Origin: XYD12-FULL-36-8 sp964391015
GTDB taxonomy: Bacteria > Bacteroidota > Ignavibacteria > Ignavibacteriales > Ignavibacteriaceae
Length of the DNA stretch: 64,000 nucleotides
Direction of reading: 5' to 3'
Assembly (NCBI GenBank): GCA_964391015.1
Contig: CAYMKU010000014.1
Coordinates: forward strand, 22,015 to 86,014
Shown: piece by piece, positions 17,329 to 24,885 of the stretch
Layout of the letters: each line of letters starts with the position of its first letter
Numbering within the stretch: the first letter of the stretch is position 1
Position numbers and translations under genes: made by a program
The notes under the pieces: model-generated
The model's database searches: none
What the model saw: the letters and a program-made list of their open reading frames with translations, nothing else
What the model was told of the DNA's origin: nothing

Positions 17329-18722
17329 TTTACACCTTCAAGTAGTTGTTCTTCAAACAATTTTTTTGCGTTTTGCCATTCTGTTTCGGCTTCTGCTTTT
17401 AATTTATTTGCTTTTTCTTTTCTCCGATTAACTTCGTTTATTATTTCTTGTTGAATTTCTTTTTTAGGAACAATTACAGGTATTTGAGCAATCTCATCAA
17501 GGTTTATATTTGCTCTTGCAACTGGACGTTTGAAATAATCTAAAATCATTTGACCAAGTGATGATTTTAAATACCAACATAAATATTGTGGTAAAACTTC
17601 CAGATCTGAAATAGAAACTGCTGCAATGGCTTGATTAATATTTGCTTCGTCTTCAAATTCATAAACACCAACTTGACCGATTGTAGCACCAACGATTGCA
17701 ATAAGAACATCATTCTTTTTCAATTGGGAACGTTTTAAAGAAATACGATGTATTTCTTCTTTAATATGAATTTCACTTTTGGGTGTTACACATCCATCAG
17801 GTGTTATTTCGCCACTTCTAATAAACCTAATACCATTTGGAGATTCTATATAGGCTTCGCCACCAGAAAGTGGAGTACTACCAGAGATGATTCTATATGT
17901 AATGCTTTTTATTGAATGAGAGTTGTATTTTCTTTCAGAGAGTTTATCAAATAGATTGCGGAAGTGAGATTGATTTGAATAAGAATCAATTCTATTATTT
18001 AATAATGACTTTGTTATTGCATAGCTTTGAATTCTTAATTTGGCAGGTAATACAAAATCAAGTTTATCAAGTATATATTCATCCAATCCCTTTAATAATT
18101 CTTCGGCTTTCGCTAAAGTAATTGTTTTCTTTACTTGCGCTTCTTCAATTTGTTTACAAAGTTCATTCTGGATTGTCAAAGATGGAAGAGGGATTTCTAA
18201 AGACTTGAATTCTTCTTTATTGATATTTGGTTGACCAGCAGGTCTTTGAATTCTTTGAATCCAATAATTATATGCTTCTGTTTTTGTAAAAAAATAAACA
18301 AACTTAGGACTAGCTTTTGATGGATCAATTTTGAATCTTATACAATAACCAGCGAAAATAGCTTCTTTTGATAAATCTTCATGAATATATGTTTTTCCTA
18401 CTGTTGCACCACTCCGAGCGAACAGAAGATCATCTTTATTTAAGATGAATTCTTTTCTTGTTTCTTCAGCCGTCATATACTCATTATCACTTGGAATGCC
18501 ATCTTCTCCAAAATCTGTTATTCGAATATATCTTATATCTGTTTTCTTGGTAATAGGGATTGCACGAGAAGGTGAACCATAGGAAGGTTCTTCAGTAACA
18601 ATATTAGAAAGAATTACACTCTGGTATGCCCATTTGAATTTCGTCTTCATCGCAAAATATTTTGCGTCGAATCGAGTCTCGATTTCGCCCCGCTTAATAG
18701 CAAAGCAGTGAATAGAATTCAC
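17325..18722 (-). CDS. hsdS: Type I-like restriction-modification specificity subunit
   Basis: Protein of 465 aa with two target-recognition domains (about 20-190 and 245-425), each followed by a helical spacer (190-215 and 428-460), the classic two-half S-subunit layout that reads a bipartite site. The first TRD repeat has the motif DDLLFARSGATVGKTY and the second NDVLIAIVGATIGQVG, as usual for this family. I take the GTG at 18722 as start, 11 nt after the methyltransferase stop. It provides DNA specificity for the fused nuclease-methyltransferase just upstream. Confidence 0.92.
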   Translation of the reverse strand: MNSIHCFAIKRGEIETRFDAKYFAMKTKFKWAYQSVILSNIVTEEPSYGSPSRAIPITKKTDIRYIRITDFGEDGIPSDNEYMTAEETRKEFILNKDDLLFARSGATVGKTYIHEDLSKEAIFAGYCIRFKIDPSKASPKFVYFFTKTEAYNYWIQRIQRPAGQPNINKEEFKSLEIPLPSLTIQNELCKQIEEAQVKKTITLAKAEELLKGLDEYILDKLDFVLPAKLRIQSYAITKSLLNNRIDSYSNQSHFRNLFDKLSERKYNSHSIKSITYRIISGSTPLSGGEAYIESPNGIRFIRSGEITPDGCVTPKSEIHIKEEIHRISLKRSQLKKNDVLIAIVGATIGQVGVYEFEDEANINQAIAAVSISDLEVLPQYLCWYLKSSLGQMILDYFKRPVARANINLDEIAQIPVIVPKKEIQQEIINEVNRRKEKANKLKAEAETEWQNAKKLFEEQLLEGVK

Positions 18723-18733
18723 TTCAGCGGGGC

Positions 18734-20776
18734 TTAGACGAAAAAAAGTGTAGGGTTGGTTTGGAATTCTTTATACTTGCCAACCAAGCCGGTATTCGTA
18801 ATTACCTCTCTATGTTTTTCTGTCCAATCGTGATTTTTGGGATCAGCTTGGTTCCATTCGTAATAAACTCTGTAATCAAAAAGATCGCAACGGTGGATTT
18901 CAGTTTTTTCTTTTAGCGGTTCTTCTTTTTCAACAATTATTTCAAATGTTTTTCTTCCGGCAGCATCGTAACCTATATTTTCCGCAAGAGCCATAAAGAT
19001 AGGTTCATCATCGTTTACGGGCTCACCTTCTTCCAGCTTACGCATAAATACAATGCTTGCTTTAACTCCGGCATCGTAGTGAGCAAAAGCAAATTGAGGG
19101 AGACTAACAACCGATAGAATTTGAAAATGTTCTAAAAGCCAATCGCGAACACCTTGAAGAGATGAATTAGTAAGAACTCCATCGGGTAAAACAATAGCAA
19201 CTTTACCAACACCGGGTTTAAGAAAATTCCAAACCCTTTCGAGAAAGAGAATTTCGGTCTTTACACTTGCTCTTGCTTTTACAGATTTAGCTCCGCGTTT
19301 AATATCAGTTTCGGATTGAGTAGATTCATCCGGCTCCGTTCCGGTTGTAGATTTACCGAGATAATTTCTTAGTTCGAATTGTTCTATGTAACCTTCTCCT
19401 TTTTCGGTCCTTTTAATTACGGACCCGAACGGAGGATTTGTTAAGACCAAGTCGAAAGTATTTTGTTTTAGTTTTTTGTTCTTCTCTTTAATGTTAACAA
19501 AAAAATCGAGAGCATCGTTACCAACAATATTTGTATGCCCGTCATCGTGAATAATCATATTCATTTTGGCAACGCGGCTAAGTTCATCGTTAATTTCCAA
19601 TCCGTATAAATTATTTTTAGCAAAGTCGTGCCAATAGCGGAAATGTTCTTGCCGTTCTTCGGGATCGTCTTGGTAATTAGGAAATTGGCGATTAGCTTGA
19701 TTACGGATGAAATCGAGTGAGTAAAGCAAGAAGCCGCCGGAACCGCAAGCGGGATCGAGAATCAGATCATCGGCAGTGGGGTTTATCATATTAACAGAAA
19801 AAGCTATTAACTCACGCGGAGTAAAATACTGACCGAAATCTCCTTTGAAGAAGCCACCCATAAATTCTTCGAAGGCAACGCCTTTTGTATCAAGGTCGGT
19901 TTTGCTTAAACTAATTCCTTCAAGATGCTCAACAACTTGGGCTAAAATTTTTGATTCAACATTAATGCTTTCAGTAAAAACATCGGGTTCTCTTTTTTGT
20001 TCGGTTTTATACAACTCAAGAATTCTTTGAGCGAGTTCTTCATCGGGTTCTTCGGTTCTTCTTTGGAATTCGTATGGATCGCCTTTCACACGTTTACGGT
20101 TCATTTCGTCTTTAATCTTTACAAAGATAATTTTTGAGAATTCACCGAAGGCGGTTATAGGGCTTCGCTTTCCACCTTCCCAAAGCGTTTGATGGCATTT
20201 GCGGATAACTGAACGGAGTTCATCGCGCGGAATAGCCGATAGATCTTGACCTTTCAAGCCTTTGTAAAACCTGAATTCAGGTGGTTTTCCGTATCTAATT
20301 GGAAGATCAGCAATGATATTTTTCTTACGTTCTTGCGGTTTGTGTTTGGAGAAATCGAAGAATCTTCTTGTAGAACCGGAAACAACACCGGCAAATGGAG
20401 CGCCAAGACTTGCGCGGTTACCACAAACTTGCTCAATGGCTTGTAAAAATTCAGCATCACTAATTCCGTCTTTCTTACATTCAATTACGATGAATGGCTC
20501 TTTCTTTTCATCGTCTTTGTAGATAACCAAATCAGCCCTATCACTAGGAGTTCTGCGAGGAACTTCAACTTCAAAATCAATTTTATCCGGGTTGTATTCG
20601 TAACGAAGAATTAGCTCAGCCCAAAATTCAGCTCGAACTTTTTCTTCGGGATCACTAAATCTTTCCGAGTGATCGGCAGTTCGATATTGAATTTTTTGGT
20701 TTTTGCCTTCACCAACAATTGAAGAGTGATTAAGTTTGCATGCTTGTTCAAGGTAGGTTATTTTTTTTTCTTCCAT
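18734..20776 (-). CDS. Fused nuclease-methyltransferase (BcgI-like R-M subunit)
   Basis: Protein of 680 aa from the ATG at 20776, which has GGGAG 8 nt upstream; the frame extends 5 codons further. Residues 30-150 form an HsdR-N-type PD-(D/E)XK nuclease domain with D82 (RADLVIY) and E99-C-K101 (VIECKK). A helical HsdM-type region follows, then an adenine-N6 methyltransferase domain with the SAM motif DPACGSGG (341-348) and the catalytic NPPF (447-450). Having cutting and methylation in one chain paired with a separate S subunit is the BcgI/type IIB-like arrangement. No helicase motor is encoded in the window, so ATP-driven translocation is not expected. The site and cleavage activity cannot be told from sequence. 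Confidence 0.88.
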   Translation of the reverse strand: MEEKKITYLEQACKLNHSSIVGEGKNQKIQYRTADHSERFSDPEEKVRAEFWAELILRYEYNPDKIDFEVEVPRRTPSDRADLVIYKDDEKKEPFIVIECKKDGISDAEFLQAIEQVCGNRASLGAPFAGVVSGSTRRFFDFSKHKPQERKKNIIADLPIRYGKPPEFRFYKGLKGQDLSAIPRDELRSVIRKCHQTLWEGGKRSPITAFGEFSKIIFVKIKDEMNRKRVKGDPYEFQRRTEEPDEELAQRILELYKTEQKREPDVFTESINVESKILAQVVEHLEGISLSKTDLDTKGVAFEEFMGGFFKGDFGQYFTPRELIAFSVNMINPTADDLILDPACGSGGFLLYSLDFIRNQANRQFPNYQDDPEERQEHFRYWHDFAKNNLYGLEINDELSRVAKMNMIIHDDGHTNIVGNDALDFFVNIKEKNKKLKQNTFDLVLTNPPFGSVIKRTEKGEGYIEQFELRNYLGKSTTGTEPDESTQSETDIKRGAKSVKARASVKTEILFLERVWNFLKPGVGKVAIVLPDGVLTNSSLQGVRDWLLEHFQILSVVSLPQFAFAHYDAGVKASIVFMRKLEEGEPVNDDEPIFMALAENIGYDAAGRKTFEIIVEKEEPLKEKTEIHRCDLFDYRVYYEWNQADPKNHDWTEKHREVITNTGLVGKYKEFQTNPTLFFV

Positions 20777-20898
20777 GAGATTAACTCCCAATTAAACAGA
20801 TGTGTAAGAAGTAGAAATAGCATTTATCAAAACGAACTATATTTAAATTTAAGAAGAAATATTTAATAAAAATAGGGTCGAACCATTTTGGAAATGAA

Positions 20899-21900
20899 TT
20901 AAATATCTTTTAACTGCGGAGCGTACAAAGCGTAGTCAATAGTAATTCTATTAGCTGCGTTATTTAGCCAAGCAGCTTCATCATGGGATTTATTTATTAT
21001 GGCTTGTGTATTCAAGGCACCGAGAGAAGAGTTAATTAACTCAAGCGTTGCCTTTTCGCTTTCGGTAAAGATAGAAGGATTGAAAGATTGGCAGGGCGAG
21101 AATTTATCCACTTCCCTTTCCTGGAAAGATTCGATATCGGAACAAATAAAATTTTCACTTTCAAGCAAGCCGAAGATTAGCTTATAATTATCTGGTACAG
21201 GACCCATATTAATAGCGGCATATTCGCATCCGGAAATTGAATGACCGAAATATTTGAAGTGGGTGAAGTCAGCATAAAACAGAAGCTTATTTAACTTAGT
21301 TTTATAGGGTGCAACGTTTAGGAAATAGATAACCATATTAGCGAACTTGTGAAAGTCGGGGGCAGTAAAGCCAGTCGAGGAACTAGGAATAATTGCCTGA
21401 GGGAATAACATTTTTATAAGGGAAAATTTATTAGCATCAGCGATATTTTTTTCTATCTTTCTGATAAGCTCATCCAATAATTTATCGGAATCATCTTTTA
21501 TATTTTCAAGAACGATGTCTTTAAAAGATTTAGGATTTAGGAGCAGCTTAAGCAGCATAGCATTGGCATTAGAAGGCATCTCACCATTTTCATAAAGACG
21601 GTATTGATTTGGGCCAAAACCGAGAAGCTCGGACATTTTGGTTTGAGATAAATTATAACTCTCGCGGATTTTTATTAGCTGTTCCGGAAATGGTATTTGA
21701 TATTTTTCACGGTACTTATTATGGAGCAAGTTTAAATTGTATTCATCAACATCATTATTAGTAAAGGAATGATTGCACTTACTGCACTGGTAGAGCTGTT
21801 CAATTAGATCAAACTTTTCACTTCGATATGTACGCTTTTTTTGTTCTGCTTCTAAGTGAGATTGACCATCACAGATAGGACAGTCTATAATAGGTTTCAT
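20899..21900 (-). CDS. Zinc-finger/HTH/Panacea antitoxin-like regulator
   Basis: Protein of 333 aa. It starts with a MqsA/YgiT-type zinc ribbon (C7-x2-C10 and C39-x2-C42), followed by an Xre-type HTH at about 74-110 (LSQTKMSELLGFGPNQYRLYE). The C-terminal half (about 180-320) is a Panacea domain (DUF4065, SocA-like), seen in YKTKLNKLLFYADF and the GPVPDNY motif. Panacea proteins commonly act as antitoxins or proteolysis adaptors. A good AAGG lies 6 nt before the start. No small toxin is next to it; the next gene downstream, 122 nt away, is the fused R-M enzyme, so it may regulate or guard that operon (inference). Confidence 0.82.
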   Translation of the reverse strand: MKPIIDCPICDGQSHLEAEQKKRTYRSEKFDLIEQLYQCSKCNHSFTNNDVDEYNLNLLHNKYREKYQIPFPEQLIKIRESYNLSQTKMSELLGFGPNQYRLYENGEMPSNANAMLLKLLLNPKSFKDIVLENIKDDSDKLLDELIRKIEKNIADANKFSLIKMLFPQAIIPSSSTGFTAPDFHKFANMVIYFLNVAPYKTKLNKLLFYADFTHFKYFGHSISGCEYAAINMGPVPDNYKLIFGLLESENFICSDIESFQEREVDKFSPCQSFNPSIFTESEKATLELINSSLGALNTQAIINKSHDEAAWLNNAANRITIDYALYAPQLKDI

Positions 21901-21995
21901 AGAGAACCTTCCTAATAATTAGATATGTAATATGCATGTGCTGATATGAAATGATTTTCAAAAACCAGGCTTCAGTGCAAAATCAGCCCCAATAA

Positions 21996-22049
21996 TGGCT
22001 AAAGCCAGGGTTCATTTTATTCGTTCTATCCCCGCCATGAATGGCGGGG
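21996..22049. repeat. Double-hairpin repeat (TGGCT / CCCCGCCAT)
   Basis: TGGCTAAAGCCA is a 5-bp hairpin (21996-22007). 22 nt later CCCCGCCAT pairs perfectly with ATGGCGGGG (22030-22049) over a 2-nt centre. The 9-bp GC-rich stem stands out in this AT-rich DNA. Confidence 0.65.
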
Positions 22050-22182
22050 TTAAAGCATAGGAATTTTGTGCAAGGATTTTAATAGTGTACGCTGCGCTGT
22101 ACTTATGTTCACCCAAACGAAATAAAAACAAGGATAATTTTGAACCGTATAATAAACAGGTACGCGACATCTTTACAAAATA

Positions 22183-22226
22183 AATTGAACTCTCTCTAAT
22201 CTCTCCCTTGCGAAGGGAGAGACTTA
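22183..22226. repeat. REP-like element, copy B
   Basis: It shares TTGAACTC, CTCTA and GACTTAT with copy A at 10690. Its stem is TCTCTCCCTT (22200-22209) paired with AAGGGAGAGA (22213-22222) over a 3-nt loop. The stem differs from copy A on both sides, keeping the pairing. Confidence 0.75.
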
Positions 22227-22555
22227 TATTCAAACATGGCTTTGCATTTAAAATTCTGTCTTTATTTTGAAAATTTACTTAATATCTTAGCCTGTTTTAA
22301 ATAAGGATAATTTTGAGTGGGAAATATAGTACAAGGATACTTAACTTGCAACTTAATAATGGATACATAATGGGTTAATGGTAAAAATAATAAATAATAT
22401 TCCACTAAAAGGTTGTTTTTTATTAAAAATATTATCATATTGGAAGCGAAGAAAGCAGTAAGAATTACTGTTTGAGACTTTTTTGAATTACTGCGGATTC
22501 AACTCTTATTCTAATGGTATTAGTCGGGAAGAAAGAAAGAAACAACAAAAAATAT

Positions 22556-22582
22556 CATGGATTCCCGTTTTCACGGGAATGA
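22556..22582. repeat. Hairpin repeat ATTCCCGT
   Basis: ATTCCCGT pairs with ACGGGAAT over a TTTC loop, embedded in TGG...GATG. This is the form of a widespread bacterial intergenic repeat; only one copy is seen here. Confidence 0.55.
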
Positions 22583-22676
22583 TGTGAATAATTAAATCAT
22601 ATATCAATCAACAAAAGAGAGATCATTATGAAAAAAAATGCACACATCTTATTTAATAAAAATATATGGATGAGCC

Positions 22677-22967
22677 ATGAAAGAAAAAAACCAATTAATA
22701 ACAGCAGAGAATTTTCAGCAGTGGGCTGAACTCTGCAGCATTGATTATAGTACATATTCCATAGAAGTAAGTTCACCAGATGCTTATTTCAGAGATTATG
22801 TAAATTACCCACCAATTAACTATTGGGAATGGTTCGTAATTCCCAGTGAGTTAACATTCAAACCTGCCTCGCAAATAATATTTAAGCCACGCGTATTAAA
22901 ACAAACGAACTTCAAAACAAAACCACTTTTATTCTGCAATCGGACAATCATACCGTTACGGATTTGA
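22677..22967 (+). CDS. Small hypothetical protein
   Basis: Protein of 96 aa with no recognised domain. It is rich in aromatic residues around 40-55 (NYPPINYWEWFVIP) and basic towards the C-terminus. There is no signal peptide and no clear ribosome binding site. It lies 101 nt upstream of the 264-aa gene on the same strand and may belong to the same small element. Support is limited to the open frame and its context. Confidence 0.35.
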   Translation: MKEKNQLITAENFQQWAELCSIDYSTYSIEVSSPDAYFRDYVNYPPINYWEWFVIPSELTFKPASQIIFKPRVLKQTNFKTKPLLFCNRTIIPLRI

Positions 22968-23068
22968 GCATTAAAATTCATAATACTAAGCACTATAATT
23001 GAGTATGATTAAACAAATGCAACATTCGCAAAGAATAATAATAAGCGAAAGAAGAAGAGTGAGTTTAA

Positions 23069-23863
23069 ATGAACGAAGAATACCGTTTAAGAAAATTTAC
23101 CAAAGAAGATTTAGCCAATTTTAATTACATAGAAGAAAGAGCTTGGGCTTTCCCTTTTGTAAAGGACAGTCTAGATTATTTATTAGATGTGCTTTACAGA
23201 TTTGAAAATTATGTAGTTGAAAAAATAATATTCAGAAATAACAGGCAGTTGAAATTAAGAAAGAATAATTTCAGCGATAATACAGATTTAATAAAAATTG
23301 TTGACAGAATTGAAGAGTATAGCGATGAGCTAAGCATAGATGAACGCTTGTTTATTTCAAAGATAAGGAATTTGATAACACACGTTATGCGGCGGCTGCA
23401 TGTGGAAGGTTTGTATTCAAAATCGCGGCTGAGGAATGACACCCCTATCCTTCCGGTGAAGGATGCACCGGATAAAAGTAGCGTAGGTGCATTACTCGAG
23501 CCAAGGCAACAAGTCAATAAAAGCAGCAGATATAATAATCATAAACCAGGAGATGAGAAATTAGCAGCAAATGAGCATCGGAATAAATTCAGAGGGAATT
23601 CACTTGAGAAACGTAAAAGCGGAAATCTCAGCAAATATAAAAATGCAGCTAAGCTTATTAAGATGATGGAGGATGAATTCAGCTATCTTACTGGTATTCA
23701 AAAGAAAGCATGTGATTTGATGAACTGTAACGACAAGAGCTTTTCAAGGTGGATTAATGCGAGTACTAAAAACAATGCTCTATATCATGAGTGGAAAAAC
23801 AATATTGTGGATGATGAAAGGGATATTCTGAGGGAACAGATAAATAGATACTTAAAGAAATGA
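23069..23863 (+). CDS. Hypothetical protein with two helical domains and a repeat-derived linker
   Basis: Protein of 264 aa that I do not recognise. Residues 1-118 are predicted helical (EERAWAFPFVKDSLDYLLDVLYRF). Residues 188-264 are helical too, with SRWIN and YHEWKNN motifs, and could bind DNA. The linker at about 119-187 is charged and repeat-like, and its DNA includes a perfect 7-bp inverted repeat ATCCTTC/GAAGGAT (23447-23464), suggesting insertion of a small palindromic element within the gene. It sits between the 96-aa gene and the excisionase-type HTH gene, so an element remnant is possible. Confidence 0.5.
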   Translation: MNEEYRLRKFTKEDLANFNYIEERAWAFPFVKDSLDYLLDVLYRFENYVVEKIIFRNNRQLKLRKNNFSDNTDLIKIVDRIEEYSDELSIDERLFISKIRNLITHVMRRLHVEGLYSKSRLRNDTPILPVKDAPDKSSVGALLEPRQQVNKSSRYNNHKPGDEKLAANEHRNKFRGNSLEKRKSGNLSKYKNAAKLIKMMEDEFSYLTGIQKKACDLMNCNDKSFSRWINASTKNNALYHEWKNNIVDDERDILREQINRYLKK

Positions 23864-24075
23864 AGACGATGTATCAACTTATCGAAAGGAAGAAATAGTT
23901 TCTACGTTTCGGATCTGACGTTTATTAGCGAGAGATAAATAATTATTGTTGCATAGTCCTTGCTCGAGTTACAATTACTTGATTTAAGATTATTTAAGTG
24001 CTGCGGTGTTAACTGCTCGATGAAGGACAAATTGAATGAACGTTGACACTGCATTTTATATTAGAGGGAGCTACA

Positions 24076-24357
24076 ATGAAAAAGAATGCAATTGAAATTC
24101 AGCTAGAAGAAATAAAATCACTTATTAAAAAAGGTGATCAAAAGCCGTTGAGCTTTAAGGAGGCATGTGCATATCTTGGGTTCTCATCGAGCTATCTTTA
24201 TAAGCTGACTTATAGAAAAGTAATACCACATTATAAGCCGATGGGTAAAGTATTGTTCTTTTCGAAACATGAGCTGGATGAGTGGGTGTTTGCGAGGCGA
24301 GTGGTGAAGGGCAAAAGGCAAGAAGCTAGAGGTGAGAGGTTAAATGCAAAATATTAA
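24076..24357 (+). CDS. Excisionase/MerR-type helix-turn-helix protein
   Basis: I choose the ATG at 24076 (93 aa), which has GAGGGAG 6 nt upstream. Residues 27-75 form an HTH_17/excisionase-like winged helix (LSFKEACAYLGFSSSYLYKLTYRKVIPHYKP, then LFFSKHELDEWV). Such proteins control mobile elements or act as small DNA-binding regulators in Bacteroidota. No integrase is near. The last roughly 16 residues (KGKRQEARGER...) are encoded by purine-rich repeat DNA that recurs at 24454-24490, so the natural C-terminus was probably replaced. Confidence 0.75.
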   Translation: MKKNAIEIQLEEIKSLIKKGDQKPLSFKEACAYLGFSSSYLYKLTYRKVIPHYKPMGKVLFFSKHELDEWVFARRVVKGKRQEARGERLNAKY

Positions 24358-24423
24358 ATGTGAAAAGGAAGACGGAAGGATTAAAAAATTTATAAAGTTA
24401 AATGAAAATCGTGAAACGGAAGA

Positions 24424-24447
24424 TGCTTCGACAGGCTCAGCATGACA
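24424..24447. repeat. Interspersed repeat TGCTTCGACA, copy 3
   Basis: The same core and orientation as copy 2 (TGCTTCGACAGGCTCAGCA then TGACA), followed by GTGAAAAGCAAGAGG and AGCCAAGAACG, which parallels the DNA after copy 2. Confidence 0.75.
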
Positions 24448-24505
24448 AAGAAGTGAAAAGCAAGAGGCTAGAAGTGAGAGGTAAGAGCCAAGAACGTTAA
24501 CCTTT

Positions 24506-24533
24506 GGTATGGAGTGGTTCATGCCAGCCATGA
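24506..24533. repeat. Hairpin repeat GGTATGG/CATGCC
   Basis: GGTATG pairs with CATGCC (one G-T pair) and is followed by AGCCATGAA, as at 15238-15266. It directly follows copy 3 of the TGCTTCGACA repeat. Confidence 0.55.
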
Positions 24534-24550
24534 ATTTCATTTTTATCACA

Positions 24551-24603
24551 TTAGATTCTGTCAGAAGGACTCCTTCGGAGAAATAAATTCAGAATGACAG
24601 TAT
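24551..24603. repeat. Hairpin repeat with CTGTCA ends
   Basis: The outer arms CTGTCA (24558-24563) and TGACAG (24595-24600) enclose an inner CTCCTTCGGAG hairpin. Another small palindromic element of the same cluster. Confidence 0.5.
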
Positions 24604-24657
24604 TCGGACAGTCACATGGTCCATGCGAGCCTAAAAAATTAAATCACGTTACGCAGA

Positions 24658-24771
24658 TTACCAAACCTCCGAGGTTTCAATGAGTGCTTTTACCAGGATA
24701 TTCTTTATTATTATCCTCAGAACAGTTTCATGAAATGTAATTTTCAAAACCTCGGAGGTTTTTATTGGTAA
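24658..24771. repeat. 114-bp element with inverted CCTCCGAGG ends
   Basis: The left end carries TTACCA and AAACCTCCGAGGTTT; the right end carries AAACCTCGGAGGTTT and TTGGTAA in inverse orientation. The interior of about 70 nt is AT-rich and non-coding. The layout looks like a tiny non-autonomous element; the hairpin at 8721-8751 has the same core. Confidence 0.55.
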
Positions 24772-24874
24772 AGCACAAGATGATTGTGTTTCTTAAATAA
24801 AAAAATTGTATTATATAGAGCATATTTAAGCGCTAATACTATAACAAATATCAAAATCTATATAAATTAAATTT

Positions 24875-24881
24875 AAGGAGG
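24875..24881 (+). promoter_or_regulatory. Strong Shine-Dalgarno of the DUF1579 gene
   Basis: AAGGAGG is 4 nt before the ATG. Such a full-length Shine-Dalgarno is unusual for this window, where most genes have weak or no such site, and suggests high expression. Confidence 0.6.
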
Positions 24882-24885
24882 TTCT

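Larger units (their letters stand above)
21901..22676. other. Intergenic region with three hairpin repeat types
   Basis: This 776-nt region holds hairpin elements at 21996-22049, 22183-22226 and 22556-22582. A 33-codon frame starts at 22628 (MKKNAHILFN) with a weak GAGAG upstream and ends inside the next gene; I cannot support it as a real peptide. Confidence 0.55.
24358..24885. other. Repeat-rich intergenic region
   Basis: This 528-nt stretch holds four repeat types in tandem (24424-24447, 24506-24533, 24551-24603 and 24658-24771), then the upstream region and a strong ribosome binding site for the DUF1579 gene. No gene is supported. Confidence 0.6.

Noticed and set aside
22012..22233. A 73-codon frame on the minus strand near the repeats.
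   Set aside because: It translates the hairpin repeats at 22030 and 22200; no ribosome binding site.
11829..24533. The repeats as a CRISPR array.
   Set aside because: The copies are few, widely spaced and irregular, and no cas genes are present.
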